Assembly (NCBI GenBank): GCA_023248635.1
Contig: JAHFED010000017.1
Span: 38,810-102,809 of the forward strand
Source: Myxococcales bacterium
GTDB taxonomy: Bacteria; Myxococcota; UBA727; VGSZ01
DNA length: 64,000 nucleotides
Reading direction: 5' to 3'
Shown here: piece by piece, positions 51,848 through 60,360 of the stretch
Numbering within the stretch: the stretch's first letter is position 1
How the letters are laid out: every line of letters starts with the position of its first letter
Made by a program: the position numbers and the translations under genes
Notes under the pieces: generated by a model
What the model was told of the DNA's origin: nothing
The model's database searches: none
What the model saw: only the letters and a program-made list of their open reading frames with translations

Positions 51848-53485
51848 GTGGAGTCGACGAACGAGACAGATCCCCTTGTCGGTCGCTTGATCGCAGGCCG
51901 GTACGAAGTCGTTGCCAAGCTCAACCAGGGCGGCGTCGGCATCGTCTACCTGGCCATGCAGCGTCCTCTTGATCGTCCCGTGGCCCTGAAGCTGTTGCTG
52001 AAGAAGCACGCTGACGACGAGACCGCCATCAAGCGCTTCGAGATCGAAGCCGCCGCCGTCGCTCGCCTGGCCGACGCACACATCGTGACCCTCTACGACT
52101 TCGGGTCGACCGAATCCGGCGACCTCTACATCGCCATGGAATTCCTGCAGGGACAAAGCCTGCGGGATCTCCTCGACGTCACCGGCTTCGTGCCCTGGGA
52201 GCGCGCGCTGCACATCGTGCGCGGCGTGTGCTGCGCGCTGGTCGCTGCCCACAGCCACAACATCGTGCACCGCGATCTCAAACCCGCGAACATCATGCTC
52301 GTCGAGACCAACGGCGACGTCGACTTTGCCAAGGTGCTCGACTTCGGTCTGGCGCGCAGCATCTTGAGCCAGCAACCGGGCATCACCCGCGCCGACGTCA
52401 TCCCCGGCACCCCGGTCTATATGAGCCCCGAGAGAGCCAACGGGATCTCAAACGATCCGCGCAGCGATCTGTACGCACTGGGTGCGGTGTGGTTCGAGCT
52501 CCTCACCGGCGAACCACCCTTTTCCGGCGAGAACTCGATCAAGGTGATCATGCGCCACATCCACGAGGCCCCCCGCCGGCCGTCGGCGGTACGACCGGAG
52601 CAGCCGATCCCCGATGTCATCGACGCACTCATTTTGGCGCTGCTCGAAAAGTCCGTCGAGAAACGGCCGCCGTCGGCGCGGGCGCTGCTCGATCGCGTCG
52701 ACCTCATCGCGCGGCCCCCTGGCTGGCACGTGGGACGAACCCACGAGCTCGGACGTCGCGGGCACGGCGACCTTGAGCTGCACGGCTTCGCCGCCGCCGC
52801 CGGGGACCTCGGTGATGGCATGCGCTTCCTGATCGAAGAAGGCGAACCGCTCACGTTGGAGAAGCAGAGCCCGCCGCCCGCCGTCATCACCCAGGATCAT
52901 CCCGTCTCCGGCAGTCCTCTCTTGCTGACGCGGAAAAAACCGAGCTCACCCGGCATTCCCCAGGACTCTGTTCCGCCGGCACCAGCGCCCCTCGTCGTGT
53001 CTGCCGGGCCCGTGCTGCGCATCGAGTCCCTCGCCGAGGTCGCTGGTTGCATCTCGATGGCCAAGACCACCGCCACCGTGGCCGAGCTCTGCTGCGCCTT
53101 CTTGGTGACCCGCTTTGACCGCGCTTTGGTGCTGGACCTGCAGGGCTGCCAACCCCTGGCGCTGGCGTCGTCGACGTCATCGGGGGAAATCTTGCCCATG
53201 GCAGCGGTGGTAGCGGTCTGGCCGGAGTGTGGCGCCGTCACAGCCCTCTCCCGCCGTCGGGAGCCCTACGCTGGGCCCGCCCTTCTCGAGAGCGACTGGC
53301 TGCGCTGGTTCGAAGCGCTCGGTGGTTGGGCGCCGGGCGCCATGTTCGGAGCCGGCCATCAACGCGACGGGGAGCCCACGTTTTTCTTCTACGCCGACCA
53401 CCGCACCGCCCCACCGCCAACGACGACAAAGGACACGTTGGTGTTGTTGCGCGAAGCCGCCGCCGCCCTGTCGATGATGCGCTGA
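51848..53485 (+). CDS. Hanks-type Ser/Thr protein kinase with C-terminal sensor-like domain
   Basis: 545 residues from GTG at 51848. The kinase domain (about residues 18-280) is complete: GGVGIVYLAM, Lys in RPVALKLL, HRDLKPANIML, DFGLARS, TPVYMSPE and DLYALGAVWFELL. A Pro-rich linker leads to a degenerate GAF-like domain (about 380-540: DRALVLDLQGCQPLALASS, PTFFFYADHR), similar in layout to the one at 25730. No membrane helix, so it is a cytosolic kinase. Activation-loop Thr (GTPVYM) present. Orphan gene; targets unknown. Confidence 0.9.
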   Translation: MESTNETDPLVGRLIAGRYEVVAKLNQGGVGIVYLAMQRPLDRPVALKLLLKKHADDETAIKRFEIEAAAVARLADAHIVTLYDFGSTESGDLYIAMEFLQGQSLRDLLDVTGFVPWERALHIVRGVCCALVAAHSHNIVHRDLKPANIMLVETNGDVDFAKVLDFGLARSILSQQPGITRADVIPGTPVYMSPERANGISNDPRSDLYALGAVWFELLTGEPPFSGENSIKVIMRHIHEAPRRPSAVRPEQPIPDVIDALILALLEKSVEKRPPSARALLDRVDLIARPPGWHVGRTHELGRRGHGDLELHGFAAAAGDLGDGMRFLIEEGEPLTLEKQSPPPAVITQDHPVSGSPLLLTRKKPSSPGIPQDSVPPAPAPLVVSAGPVLRIESLAEVAGCISMAKTTATVAELCCAFLVTRFDRALVLDLQGCQPLALASSTSSGEILPMAAVVAVWPECGAVTALSRRREPYAGPALLESDWLRWFEALGGWAPGAMFGAGHQRDGEPTFFFYADHRTAPPPTTTKDTLVLLREAAAALSMMR

Positions 53486-53514
53486 CCAGGATCGCGCTCA
53501 GCGCGATCTTGGTC
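53484..53514. terminator. Bidirectional terminator-like hairpin
   Basis: GACCAGGATCGCGC with GCGCGATCTTGGTC (13 of 14 pairs), three-base loop. It includes the last bases of both convergent stop codons. Little T-run on either side, so termination strength is uncertain. Confidence 0.55.
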
Positions 53515-54763
53515 AGCGCGAGAGCACCGCCACCCACTCCACATGATGGGTGCGGGGAAAGGCGTCGATGGGTGTGAGGGCGTCGACGACGAAGCCGGCC
53601 GCTACCGCCCCACGCAGGTCACGTGCTCCGGTGGCTGGATCGCAAGAGACCAGCACCAGCCGTACGGCGCCTTTTTCGGCGAGGCGGCGAAACAAGAGGG
53701 CGGCTCCGGGGATCCCAGTGCGTGGCGGGTCGGCAACGACGACGTCGACGTCTCGCAGGCGCAGGTGCTCGTCGATGAAGGCCCTCCTGGCATCGACGAC
53801 CACGCCGAAGAGGGCGGTGTTGTGTCCCAAGTGTTGCAAGGCCCGCTCATCGCCCTCGACGGCCTCGATGATGGCTCCGGCCCGAGCCAGCGGCAGGGTG
53901 AGATGGCCGGCACCAGCAAAGAGCTCGAGGAGGCGCCGACCGTCGACGTCGCCGGCACCAGTGATCACGGCGTCGCGGATGGCCGCTCCCCCAAAGCGCG
54001 TCGCCTGGGCGAAGGTGAGCGCATCCGATCGCGCGGGCAGCCAGCCCGCCGTGATCTCGCCTCTCAAGAAGGGATCGCCGACGCTGCGACCGCGCGCGCT
54101 CAACACGCCGCGAAGTGCTGATGTTCCAGTCGCTGCCGCAGCCCGGAGGTGGGGTGCCAAAACCAAAACGTCGTCGTCGTCGTCGACGCCGGCCACGATG
54201 CCGTCGTCATCGACAGCGAGCCTGACGACGGCACCTGGCCTGAGCGGCGGCAGCAGGGACAGAGTTGCGGAAAGGCGCGCGTCAAGGGCGGGGCAGGCCG
54301 CGATGGCGAGACGCCCGTGACTGCGGCGAGCGAAGAAGGCGAGGCGACCAGCGTCGTCGACGACGAAGCGTGCTCGTCGCCGGGCTCCGTCAGCCGGAGC
54401 TGGGGGAGCCAAGAGCGGCCGCACGAACGCGGTGACCTCGGTGGGGGAGAAGCGGCCGACCCGCACCAGCGCGTCGACAACGAGCTCCTCTTTGCAACGG
54501 GTCTGGGCGGCGCGGGTGAGGTGCAGCCAGTCGCAGCCGCCACACACCGCCACCAGCCCGCAGTCGGGGAGGGTGCGGTCGGCCGAAGGCTCGAGCACGG
54601 CGAGCAGGCGCCCTTCGCGGGCCCCGCGCCTTTTGCGCTCAACGCTCACCTCGATGCGATCGCCAGCGGCAACCCCATCGACGAAGAAGACGCCCTCGCC
54701 GTCACGACAGAGCCCCTGGCCGCCCGGCACCAGCTTGTCGACGACGACGACATCTCGGCTCAT
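53513..54763 (-). CDS. TrmA/RlmD-type RNA uridine C5-methyltransferase
   Basis: 416 residues from the ATG at 54763. A TRAM-like N-terminus (VDKLVPGGQGLCRDGEGVFFVDGVAAGDRIEV), then the Fe-S motif CGLVAVCGGCDWLHL, the SAM-binding LLELFAGAGHLTLPLA, VVADPPRTGIP and LVSCDPATGARDL with the catalytic Cys. It methylates uridine C5 in rRNA or tRNA. The family TRAM domain and Fe-S cluster are intact. It overlaps the MOSC gene stop by four bases (ATGA). The segment LRAAAATGTSALRGV is coded by an R2-like sequence and may be an in-frame insertion. Confidence 0.88.
   Translation of the reverse strand: MSRDVVVVDKLVPGGQGLCRDGEGVFFVDGVAAGDRIEVSVERKRRGAREGRLLAVLEPSADRTLPDCGLVAVCGGCDWLHLTRAAQTRCKEELVVDALVRVGRFSPTEVTAFVRPLLAPPAPADGARRRARFVVDDAGRLAFFARRSHGRLAIAACPALDARLSATLSLLPPLRPGAVVRLAVDDDGIVAGVDDDDDVLVLAPHLRAAAATGTSALRGVLSARGRSVGDPFLRGEITAGWLPARSDALTFAQATRFGGAAIRDAVITGAGDVDGRRLLELFAGAGHLTLPLARAGAIIEAVEGDERALQHLGHNTALFGVVVDARRAFIDEHLRLRDVDVVVADPPRTGIPGAALLFRRLAEKGAVRLVLVSCDPATGARDLRGAVAAGFVVDALTPIDAFPRTHHVEWVAVLSR
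54109..54143 (-). repeat. R2-like remnant inside the methyltransferase gene
   Basis: On the minus strand AGCGACTGGAACATCAG followed by CACTTCG matches the R2 unit AGCGTCTTGAACATCAA plus CACTTCG at about four of five bases. It codes in frame, so it would be a tolerated insertion; chance similarity is not excluded. Confidence 0.4.
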
Positions 54764-55212
54764 GGGCGGATCGCATCCCCGACCCGGCACCGGCCCGACT
54801 GCACGATCTCGCAGCGCAGCCCGCCTCGGTGCACCAGGGCCTTCGAGAAAGGGTCGGCCGTGCATTTGCCCAAGTGGCCGCAGGGCTCACACAGCTCGAT
54901 GCCCAACACGATGGCTTCGCCGACGGCGAAGCGCCGGCCCACGAGGTGATTGAGCGCGACGTGGCGGGTCACGAGGTTGCGGCGCGAGCATCCGGGCTCG
55001 AGCTTGAGGTCGGCAGCGGCGGCGGCGGCCAGCAGGGCTTCTTCCTCGATCAGGGTCAGCTGGTTTTTGGCCCGCGTTTGCGGCGAGCAGCGTTTGTCAC
55101 TGACGATGCCCTGGCCCTGCACCAGCTCGGCACTCGTCAGAGCCAACAGGGGCCGCCCCCGAGCCTCGCTCACATGAATGGAAACGATGACGGCGTCGCT
55201 GCCAATGGTCAT
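54760..55212 (-). CDS. MOSC-domain protein
   Basis: 150 residues from the ATG at 55212. MOSC signatures: VSIHVSEARGRPLLAL, QGIVSDKRCS (normally GDxR), NQLTLIEEEAL, SRRNLVTRHVALNHLVGRRFAVG, with the conserved Cys in ELCEPCGHL. MOSC domains bind molybdenum cofactor or transfer sulfur; small stand-alone versions such as YiiM reduce N-hydroxylated compounds. The rest of the long antisense frame up to 56004 opposes the acyltransferase gene and is not coding. Co-transcribed with the downstream methyltransferase. Start codon only nine bases from the divergent gene. Confidence 0.82.
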   Translation of the reverse strand: MTIGSDAVIVSIHVSEARGRPLLALTSAELVQGQGIVSDKRCSPQTRAKNQLTLIEEEALLAAAAAADLKLEPGCSRRNLVTRHVALNHLVGRRFAVGEAIVLGIELCEPCGHLGKCTADPFSKALVHRGGLRCEIVQSGRCRVGDAIRP

Positions 55213-55221
55213 AATGCGTCC

Positions 55222-56034
55222 ATGCCTTTCCGCTTTCGCAACGACGCAGACCTCGTCGACGACGTCCCCGCCACCCGTCGGATCATGCCCTTTCTCATGC
55301 CGACGCGAAACGAGTCCCTGGTCTTCTTCGACCTCGACGTCGACGCTGCCCGCATCGATGCTCGGGTCGATGCTCTCAAAGCGCGCGGGCTGCGCTCGAC
55401 GGTGCTGCACGTGGTCGTGGCTGCGGCCGTCGCCGTGCTGCACGAGCGATCGCGGCTCAACCGCTTCGTCGCTGGCGGGCGTTTGTGGCAACGGCGCGGC
55501 ATCCACATCTCTTTTTCGGCCAAGAAGGAAAAGAGCGACAAGGGCAGCATCGTCGTCGTCAAAAAGCTCTTGGATCCAGCTCTCGACGAAGCCGGCCTCG
55601 CCCAGGCCCTCGAAGGCGGCGTCCGCGAAGCGCGCTCGGACAAAGAATCGGTGAGCGACAAGGAGCTGAAAGTGCTCCTGGCCCTGCCGACCTTCCTGCT
55701 GGCGCTGCTGGTGCCGTTGGTGAAGTCCCTCGACGCCTGGGGACTGCTGCCCAAGGTCTTCGTCGACAACGATCCCCTCTTTGCCTCCCTCTTTGTGGCC
55801 AACCTCGGCTCTCTCGGAATGGACGCGGCTCAGCACCATCTCTATGAGTACGGAAACGTTCCGATTTTTTGTGTCATTGGTCGCAAGAAACACTCCTTCT
55901 TCGTCGACGATGCAGGTGCAGTCAAGGTGCGCGAGGTCTATCCCCTTCGCTTTACTTTTGATGAGCGAATCGAGGATGGCCTTTATTGTCTCAAGTCCCT
56001 GCAACTCCTCAAGGAACGCATCGAGTCAGCCTGA
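55222..56034 (+). CDS. E2/CAT-family acyltransferase-like protein, catalytic His replaced
   Basis: 270 residues. The fold matches the catalytic domain of 2-oxo acid dehydrogenase E2 and chloramphenicol acetyltransferases: LRSTVLHVVVAAAVAVLHER, RLNRFVAGGRLWQRRGIHIS, FVDNDPLFASLFVANLGSLGMDAAQHHLYEYG, and VYPLRFTFDERIEDG. The universal active-site motif HxxxDG is ExxxDG here (Glu248), so classical acetyl transfer should be impaired. No lipoyl domain. Start nine bases from the divergent MOSC start and without a ribosome site, so the mRNA may be leaderless. Confidence 0.78.
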   Translation: MPFRFRNDADLVDDVPATRRIMPFLMPTRNESLVFFDLDVDAARIDARVDALKARGLRSTVLHVVVAAAVAVLHERSRLNRFVAGGRLWQRRGIHISFSAKKEKSDKGSIVVVKKLLDPALDEAGLAQALEGGVREARSDKESVSDKELKVLLALPTFLLALLVPLVKSLDAWGLLPKVFVDNDPLFASLFVANLGSLGMDAAQHHLYEYGNVPIFCVIGRKKHSFFVDDAGAVKVREVYPLRFTFDERIEDGLYCLKSLQLLKERIESA

Positions 56035-56092
56035 GGGCACTGACGCAGCGCATCTGCCGGCGCACCGCATCGTCGATCCACCGCCGGCGTTT

Positions 56093-56120
56093 TTGACCGA
56101 GCGTGACGACGACGGCTAAC
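56093..56120 (+). promoter_or_regulatory. Promoter shared with the subtilase gene
   Basis: TTGACC, 16 bases, GCTAAC; the segment TTTTGACCGAG(C/G)GTGACG and the following ACGACGGCTA are duplicated at 58243, upstream of the next protease gene. Typical spacing for a sigma-70 promoter; the start codon lies 37 bases further on. Confidence 0.6.
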
Positions 56121-56156
56121 TTCGTGTCGGCGTGTGGGTCGTGCAGCGAGGGGTCC

Positions 56157-58172
56157 ATGAGCAAAGTCCTGAGTGCCGCGGGTGCCCTACTGTTGGCGGG
56201 CATCGGCGTGTGGCCCGCCTCGTCGTGCGACCTCGCCAAGCCGGAGCCCGCCCGCGGTGATGGTCGCAACGACGGCGATGATGACGACGACGATGACAGC
56301 GCTTTGCCGGAGTTCGCGATGGAGTCTCAAGGCCAAGATGGCCCAGCGTCGATGGACGAGCTGCTGCAGGACGCGCCCGTTGTCGAGTCGGCGTCGGTCG
56401 TCATCGCCGGGTCTTTTGGTCGCGAGCTGTCCCTGCCAGGGGGACTGCGGGTGGTGGTGCCCCAGGGCGCAATGCCAGACGGCACCACGCTCACGGTGCG
56501 GCAGCACCAGCTCGACGGCGTGCCCGCCGGATTTTGGCAGCAGCTCTATCGCTTCGACACCGACAACCAGCCGTCGAGCCCCATCAGCGTCACCTTTCCC
56601 ATCCCGGGCTTCGACGAGGGGGCAGCGCCGGCGCGAACCCAGGTCATCTGGTTCCACGGGCAAGACCCCGAGCTCATTGACGGCATCGTTGACGACGTCG
56701 CCGGCACCATGACTGTGCAGGTGGCCCAACTCTCGAGCGCCGTCGTCGACGCCTCGCCGGAGCCCAGTGCCGTGCCGTCGTCGGGGGATGTGGTGACGCA
56801 GGTCCCCTACCACAACCAAGGAGCATCCGAGAACTGTTGGTCGATGAGCTTGACGACGCTGATGAACGCCTACGGCGCGACCTCCGAACCTTGGGACAAC
56901 AACCGTTTTTTCGATCTCAAGTCGGAGCACGGCCTGCCCTTTTGGCAGTTCGTCCATACCCCAGGGATCGTGAACCATATCCACGCGTTCCTGCCGGGCG
57001 TCGTCGTCGAGCGCAAGAGCTGGTGGAGCCTCGATGGCACCGATGATTTGCGCGAGTACCTCCAAGCCAACATGCGCGCCCGACGGCCGACCATGGTTTA
57101 TTATTATTCTAATGAAGCGGGCGAAGAAGCGGCACATATGGTCTTGTTCGTCGGCATCGAAGGAGAGAGCTTTGTCATTGCCGATCCGCAGGTCGGCCAG
57201 GTTTATACCCTAAAGACCTGGGAACAGATTACGCCACGATTCAGCGTCACCGGATTCGATGGCGCGGGGACGCTTGCCTTTACCACGCCCGTCCCAGCAG
57301 GCGTTTCTGATGCGACGATTATGATCCCGTATGCGGCGCGGCAAAATGAGGGGATCAGCTTCATCCGCCGCGTGAATAGAACTTTCGATCTCGCCACTGC
57401 ACGGGTCTTCAATTGGTACATCGAAAGTATCGACGGACCGGGTATTTCAGACCTCCAGGGGGCGCCCGGCGACCTGCTCCTCGATCACATTGCCGCCTGG
57501 GAAGTGACGGTGGCGAACACGGCCCTCGCTGGGGCGGAGCGCACTTTCCGGGTGGGCTTCGAGATCGTGAATGGCGCGGGCGCAGTGATCTACACGCACC
57601 CAGAAGTGAGCCAGCGCCTGGCTGCCGGACGCATCACCGATGTCAAGCTCATCGGCACCGCCCGGGCCACCGAGCTGCGGACCCTGGTGACGGCGGGCGG
57701 CGCCTATCGCGTGCGTTTTTTCGTCAGCGACGCGGGCGTGAGGCTTGACGCGGTGGAGATGGCGATGACGGTTCGAGCGGCCGAGCCGACGACCTGTGAA
57801 CCAGCCTGTGGCGCCTCCCAAGAATGCTGCAATGGGGTCTGTGTTTTCCCGGCAATCGACAATCAAAATTGCGGCGGATGCGGCATTGTCTGCAGCGGCA
57901 CCTGTGGTGAGCCAGGCTGCTGTCTACCCGAAGATTGCGTGTCGTCGACGCCCGGATTAAATAGCTTTTGCGGCATCAGTGGGTGCTTCGAGCAATGTGG
58001 CGGTGTCGGCACCTCCGCCGCCATCGAAGCCGCCGGCGCCTACTGCCAAAACGTGTGCGGAGGCGAAGGAAAATATGCCGTTTGCACCCATGACTTCGGA
58101 AGGGATCAAACTGTGTTTTGTCCTGAACCAGATGCGATGGGTTGCCAGTGTTGCCCGGCATATGACGACTGA
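56157..58172 (+). CDS. Secreted C39-like cysteine peptidase lipoprotein
   Basis: 671 residues. Leader MSKVLSAAGALLLAGIGVWP ends at a lipobox-like ASSC (Cys24), followed by an Asp run. A beta domain (residues 75-205; ZU5-like SFGRELSLPGGLRVVVP) precedes the papain-like Peptidase_C39_2 domain: VPYHNQGASENCWSM (nucleophile Cys227) and EEAAHMVLFVGIEG (His327), then an Asp/Asn in VIADPQ. The tail is Cys-rich (about 20 Cys: CGASQECCNGVC, CGGCGIVCSGTCG). C39 domains often cleave double-Gly leaders, but this free secreted version may degrade proteins outside. Its leader and promoter are shared with the next gene. Codons around 57100-57420 are AT-rich. Confidence 0.78.
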   Translation: MSKVLSAAGALLLAGIGVWPASSCDLAKPEPARGDGRNDGDDDDDDDSALPEFAMESQGQDGPASMDELLQDAPVVESASVVIAGSFGRELSLPGGLRVVVPQGAMPDGTTLTVRQHQLDGVPAGFWQQLYRFDTDNQPSSPISVTFPIPGFDEGAAPARTQVIWFHGQDPELIDGIVDDVAGTMTVQVAQLSSAVVDASPEPSAVPSSGDVVTQVPYHNQGASENCWSMSLTTLMNAYGATSEPWDNNRFFDLKSEHGLPFWQFVHTPGIVNHIHAFLPGVVVERKSWWSLDGTDDLREYLQANMRARRPTMVYYYSNEAGEEAAHMVLFVGIEGESFVIADPQVGQVYTLKTWEQITPRFSVTGFDGAGTLAFTTPVPAGVSDATIMIPYAARQNEGISFIRRVNRTFDLATARVFNWYIESIDGPGISDLQGAPGDLLLDHIAAWEVTVANTALAGAERTFRVGFEIVNGAGAVIYTHPEVSQRLAAGRITDVKLIGTARATELRTLVTAGGAYRVRFFVSDAGVRLDAVEMAMTVRAAEPTTCEPACGASQECCNGVCVFPAIDNQNCGGCGIVCSGTCGEPGCCLPEDCVSSTPGLNSFCGISGCFEQCGGVGTSAAIEAAGAYCQNVCGGEGKYAVCTHDFGRDQTVFCPEPDAMGCQCCPAYDD

Positions 58173-58244
58173 AGTTGATGCTCTTCGCGGCAGACGTGCA
58201 ACCCAGCGTCTTGATCAGTGCTTTCGCTCCGCCACCGCCGCATT

Positions 58245-58272
58245 TTGACCGAGGGTGACGACGACGGCTATT
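58245..58272 (+). promoter_or_regulatory. Promoter shared with the C39 peptidase gene
   Basis: TTGACC, 16 bases, GCTATT, identical in layout to the promoter at 56093; the start codon is 21 bases further on. Conservation extends over about 28 bases and then fades. Confidence 0.6.
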
Positions 58273-58292
58273 CTGAGGAGCGCGAGGGGTTC

Positions 58293-60314
58293 ATGAACAG
58301 GATTCTGAGTGCGGTGGGTTTGATCCTGCTGGCGGGCGTCGGCGTGTGGCCCGCCCCCTCGTGCAAACCCACCGAGCAGCCCCCCGACGATCGGCGCGCC
58401 GGTCGCAGCAACGACGACGACGATGACGACGACGACGACTGTGCCAGCGACGAGCACCTGGTCGGCGAGGAGTGTGTGCCGGACGTCTTCAGCGACGGTG
58501 ATTTTCCGCCGCCGGACCTGACGGCCATCGAGACCGATGTCTCTGGGCAGCGCTACATTGGGAACAGCCTGTTGGTGCTCGCCCGAGCTTCGACGACGTC
58601 GGCGGAGGCCGAGGCAACGTTCACCGAGCTTGGTGGCCAGATCAGCGGTGGCTTCCCGGGTCTGGGCATCTACCTGGTGCGGTTCGACGACGCCGTCACC
58701 ACCGAGCTCCTCGACGCGCAGGCTCTGTTGCTTGCGGCGGAGCCAACCATTGCCGGCGCGTCGCGGGATGCGGTGCTGGACGGGCTGCCCACCAGTCGCC
58801 CGCCGGCCGATCTCGAGACCGTCGCCGCCAGCGTGACGTGGAACGATTACAACCCACCCAACCTCGGCGTCGCCGTCGTCGGCCAGAATGGCACCTGGGC
58901 CTACCGCATGATGAAAGTCCCTGAAGCCTGGGACCAGATTCACGAGGAGAACCCGGTGATGAAGAAGGTCATCGTCGGCGTCGTCGACACTCCCGTGGCC
59001 AAGAGCGTCGTTTTTCCGAATCTCGCGTTCACGGGCGTCCACGATCTTCGGCCCGCCTCCAGCGGCAGCGATCTCCCGTCCTACGCGCGGCACGGCACGG
59101 CCGCGGCCTCGATCATCGGTGCACCCAATGATGGCGGCGGCATGAACGGCATCCTCTCGGGGTTGGCGTGTGTGCATTACGATCTCGCGCCCCAAGCGGT
59201 GTTCTGGGCGAAGGACCCGCCGGCCCAGCAGCGCGACGGCGGCGACTTGACCACGACGACGGATGCCGTCGTCTTCGGGCTCCTTCGCGCGGTCGGAACG
59301 GGGGCGCGGGTCGTGTCGCTGTCCTTGGGACAGGATTTTCGGGCCGAGAGCAACTGTAAAAACCAAACCGGCGCAGACTTCGCCGCCTGCGCCGCCAATG
59401 TCGCCGCCAGCTTCGAGAACCTCCAAGGCGTGGTGCGGGTCATCGCTTCCCGCGCGTCACGAACGCTCTTCGTGTCGTCGGCAGGCAACTTGACCGCCGA
59501 CGCCGCTGTCTTCTGGCCGGGGGCCGTCTCGAGACCGAGCGCCGAGAATCCGGCCGACAACTGGATCACCGTCGGCGCGTTGAACCGCGACGGCACCACG
59601 GCGGCCGCCTATTCCAATGTCAACGGTTCGTCGCCAGGCGCGGTGAGCATCAGCGCCCCCGTCGGCGGACCGATCACTGCCGACAGCCAAGAGGAGATCC
59701 TCGCGACCTTGCCCGACGGACGCCTCACCATGTTCAGCGGCACCTCCGCTTCAACGCCCATGGTGGCCGGTGTGGCGGGCCTGGTGATGGCCGTGGCACC
59801 AATGCTGAATGGGCAGGAAGTGAAGAGCCTGCTGCTGGCCAGCGCCGACACCGCTGGCGTCGATGCCAGCGTCGGCGGCAGGCGCGTCAATGCCCAGGCC
59901 GCCGTGAACGCGGCTCTGCAGGAGGTTTTCCTGCGCGCGCCCAACCGTCTCGGCGACGGCGACTGCCGTGAAGCAGACGATGCGACCGTCCCTCCGCCCG
60001 ATGCGTGTGCTGCCGGGGGGAACGTCTTCGAGTGCGCCTGTGGAGGCACGACGACGGTGAACAGCGCAAGCTGCGCGGCCCTCTGCGCGGACGTGGATCC
60101 CGGCCTCAGTGGGTTCTGCCACACGGACACCTGCGGCGCCGGTGGCTGCGGCCTCTCCCTGTGCGATTGTTTCTGCGACGGCGACCCTGCCAACGCCGCA
60201 GCGAGCCTCGCCTACTGCCAGACCCATTGCACGGACCCGGCGTTTCCAGTGCCTTCCTGCATCGGGTTTCTGGACGGCTTTCATCCAAGTGGTTGCGACT
60301 GTCACGCGCCGTGA
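58293..60314 (+). CDS. Secreted subtilisin-like (S8) serine protease lipoprotein
   Basis: 673 residues. Leader MNRILSAVGLILLAGVGVWP with APSC (Cys24), then a nine-Asp run; both closely match the preceding gene. Residues 85-165 look like an I9-type propeptide (NSLLVLARASTTSAEAEATF). The triad is Asp232 (IVGVVDTPV), His267 (ARHGTAAA) and Ser485 (FSGTSASTPMVAG), with oxyanion Asn399 (SSAGN). The C-terminal 120 residues are Cys-rich with the same AYCQxxC...GCxC pattern as the neighbour. It should be an active extracellular or surface protease. Confidence 0.9.
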   Translation: MNRILSAVGLILLAGVGVWPAPSCKPTEQPPDDRRAGRSNDDDDDDDDDCASDEHLVGEECVPDVFSDGDFPPPDLTAIETDVSGQRYIGNSLLVLARASTTSAEAEATFTELGGQISGGFPGLGIYLVRFDDAVTTELLDAQALLLAAEPTIAGASRDAVLDGLPTSRPPADLETVAASVTWNDYNPPNLGVAVVGQNGTWAYRMMKVPEAWDQIHEENPVMKKVIVGVVDTPVAKSVVFPNLAFTGVHDLRPASSGSDLPSYARHGTAAASIIGAPNDGGGMNGILSGLACVHYDLAPQAVFWAKDPPAQQRDGGDLTTTTDAVVFGLLRAVGTGARVVSLSLGQDFRAESNCKNQTGADFAACAANVAASFENLQGVVRVIASRASRTLFVSSAGNLTADAAVFWPGAVSRPSAENPADNWITVGALNRDGTTAAAYSNVNGSSPGAVSISAPVGGPITADSQEEILATLPDGRLTMFSGTSASTPMVAGVAGLVMAVAPMLNGQEVKSLLLASADTAGVDASVGGRRVNAQAAVNAALQEVFLRAPNRLGDGDCREADDATVPPPDACAAGGNVFECACGGTTTVNSASCAALCADVDPGLSGFCHTDTCGAGGCGLSLCDCFCDGDPANAAASLAYCQTHCTDPAFPVPSCIGFLDGFHPSGCDCHAP

Positions 60315-60360
60315 CGCGACGAGCGGACAAGGGCGAAGCCTGATCTCGCCGCCGCGCGCG

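Noticed and set aside
55213..56004. Long upstream part of the minus-strand frame ending at 54760
   Set aside because: Only the last 150 codons look like a MOSC domain; the rest is antisense to the acyltransferase-like gene.
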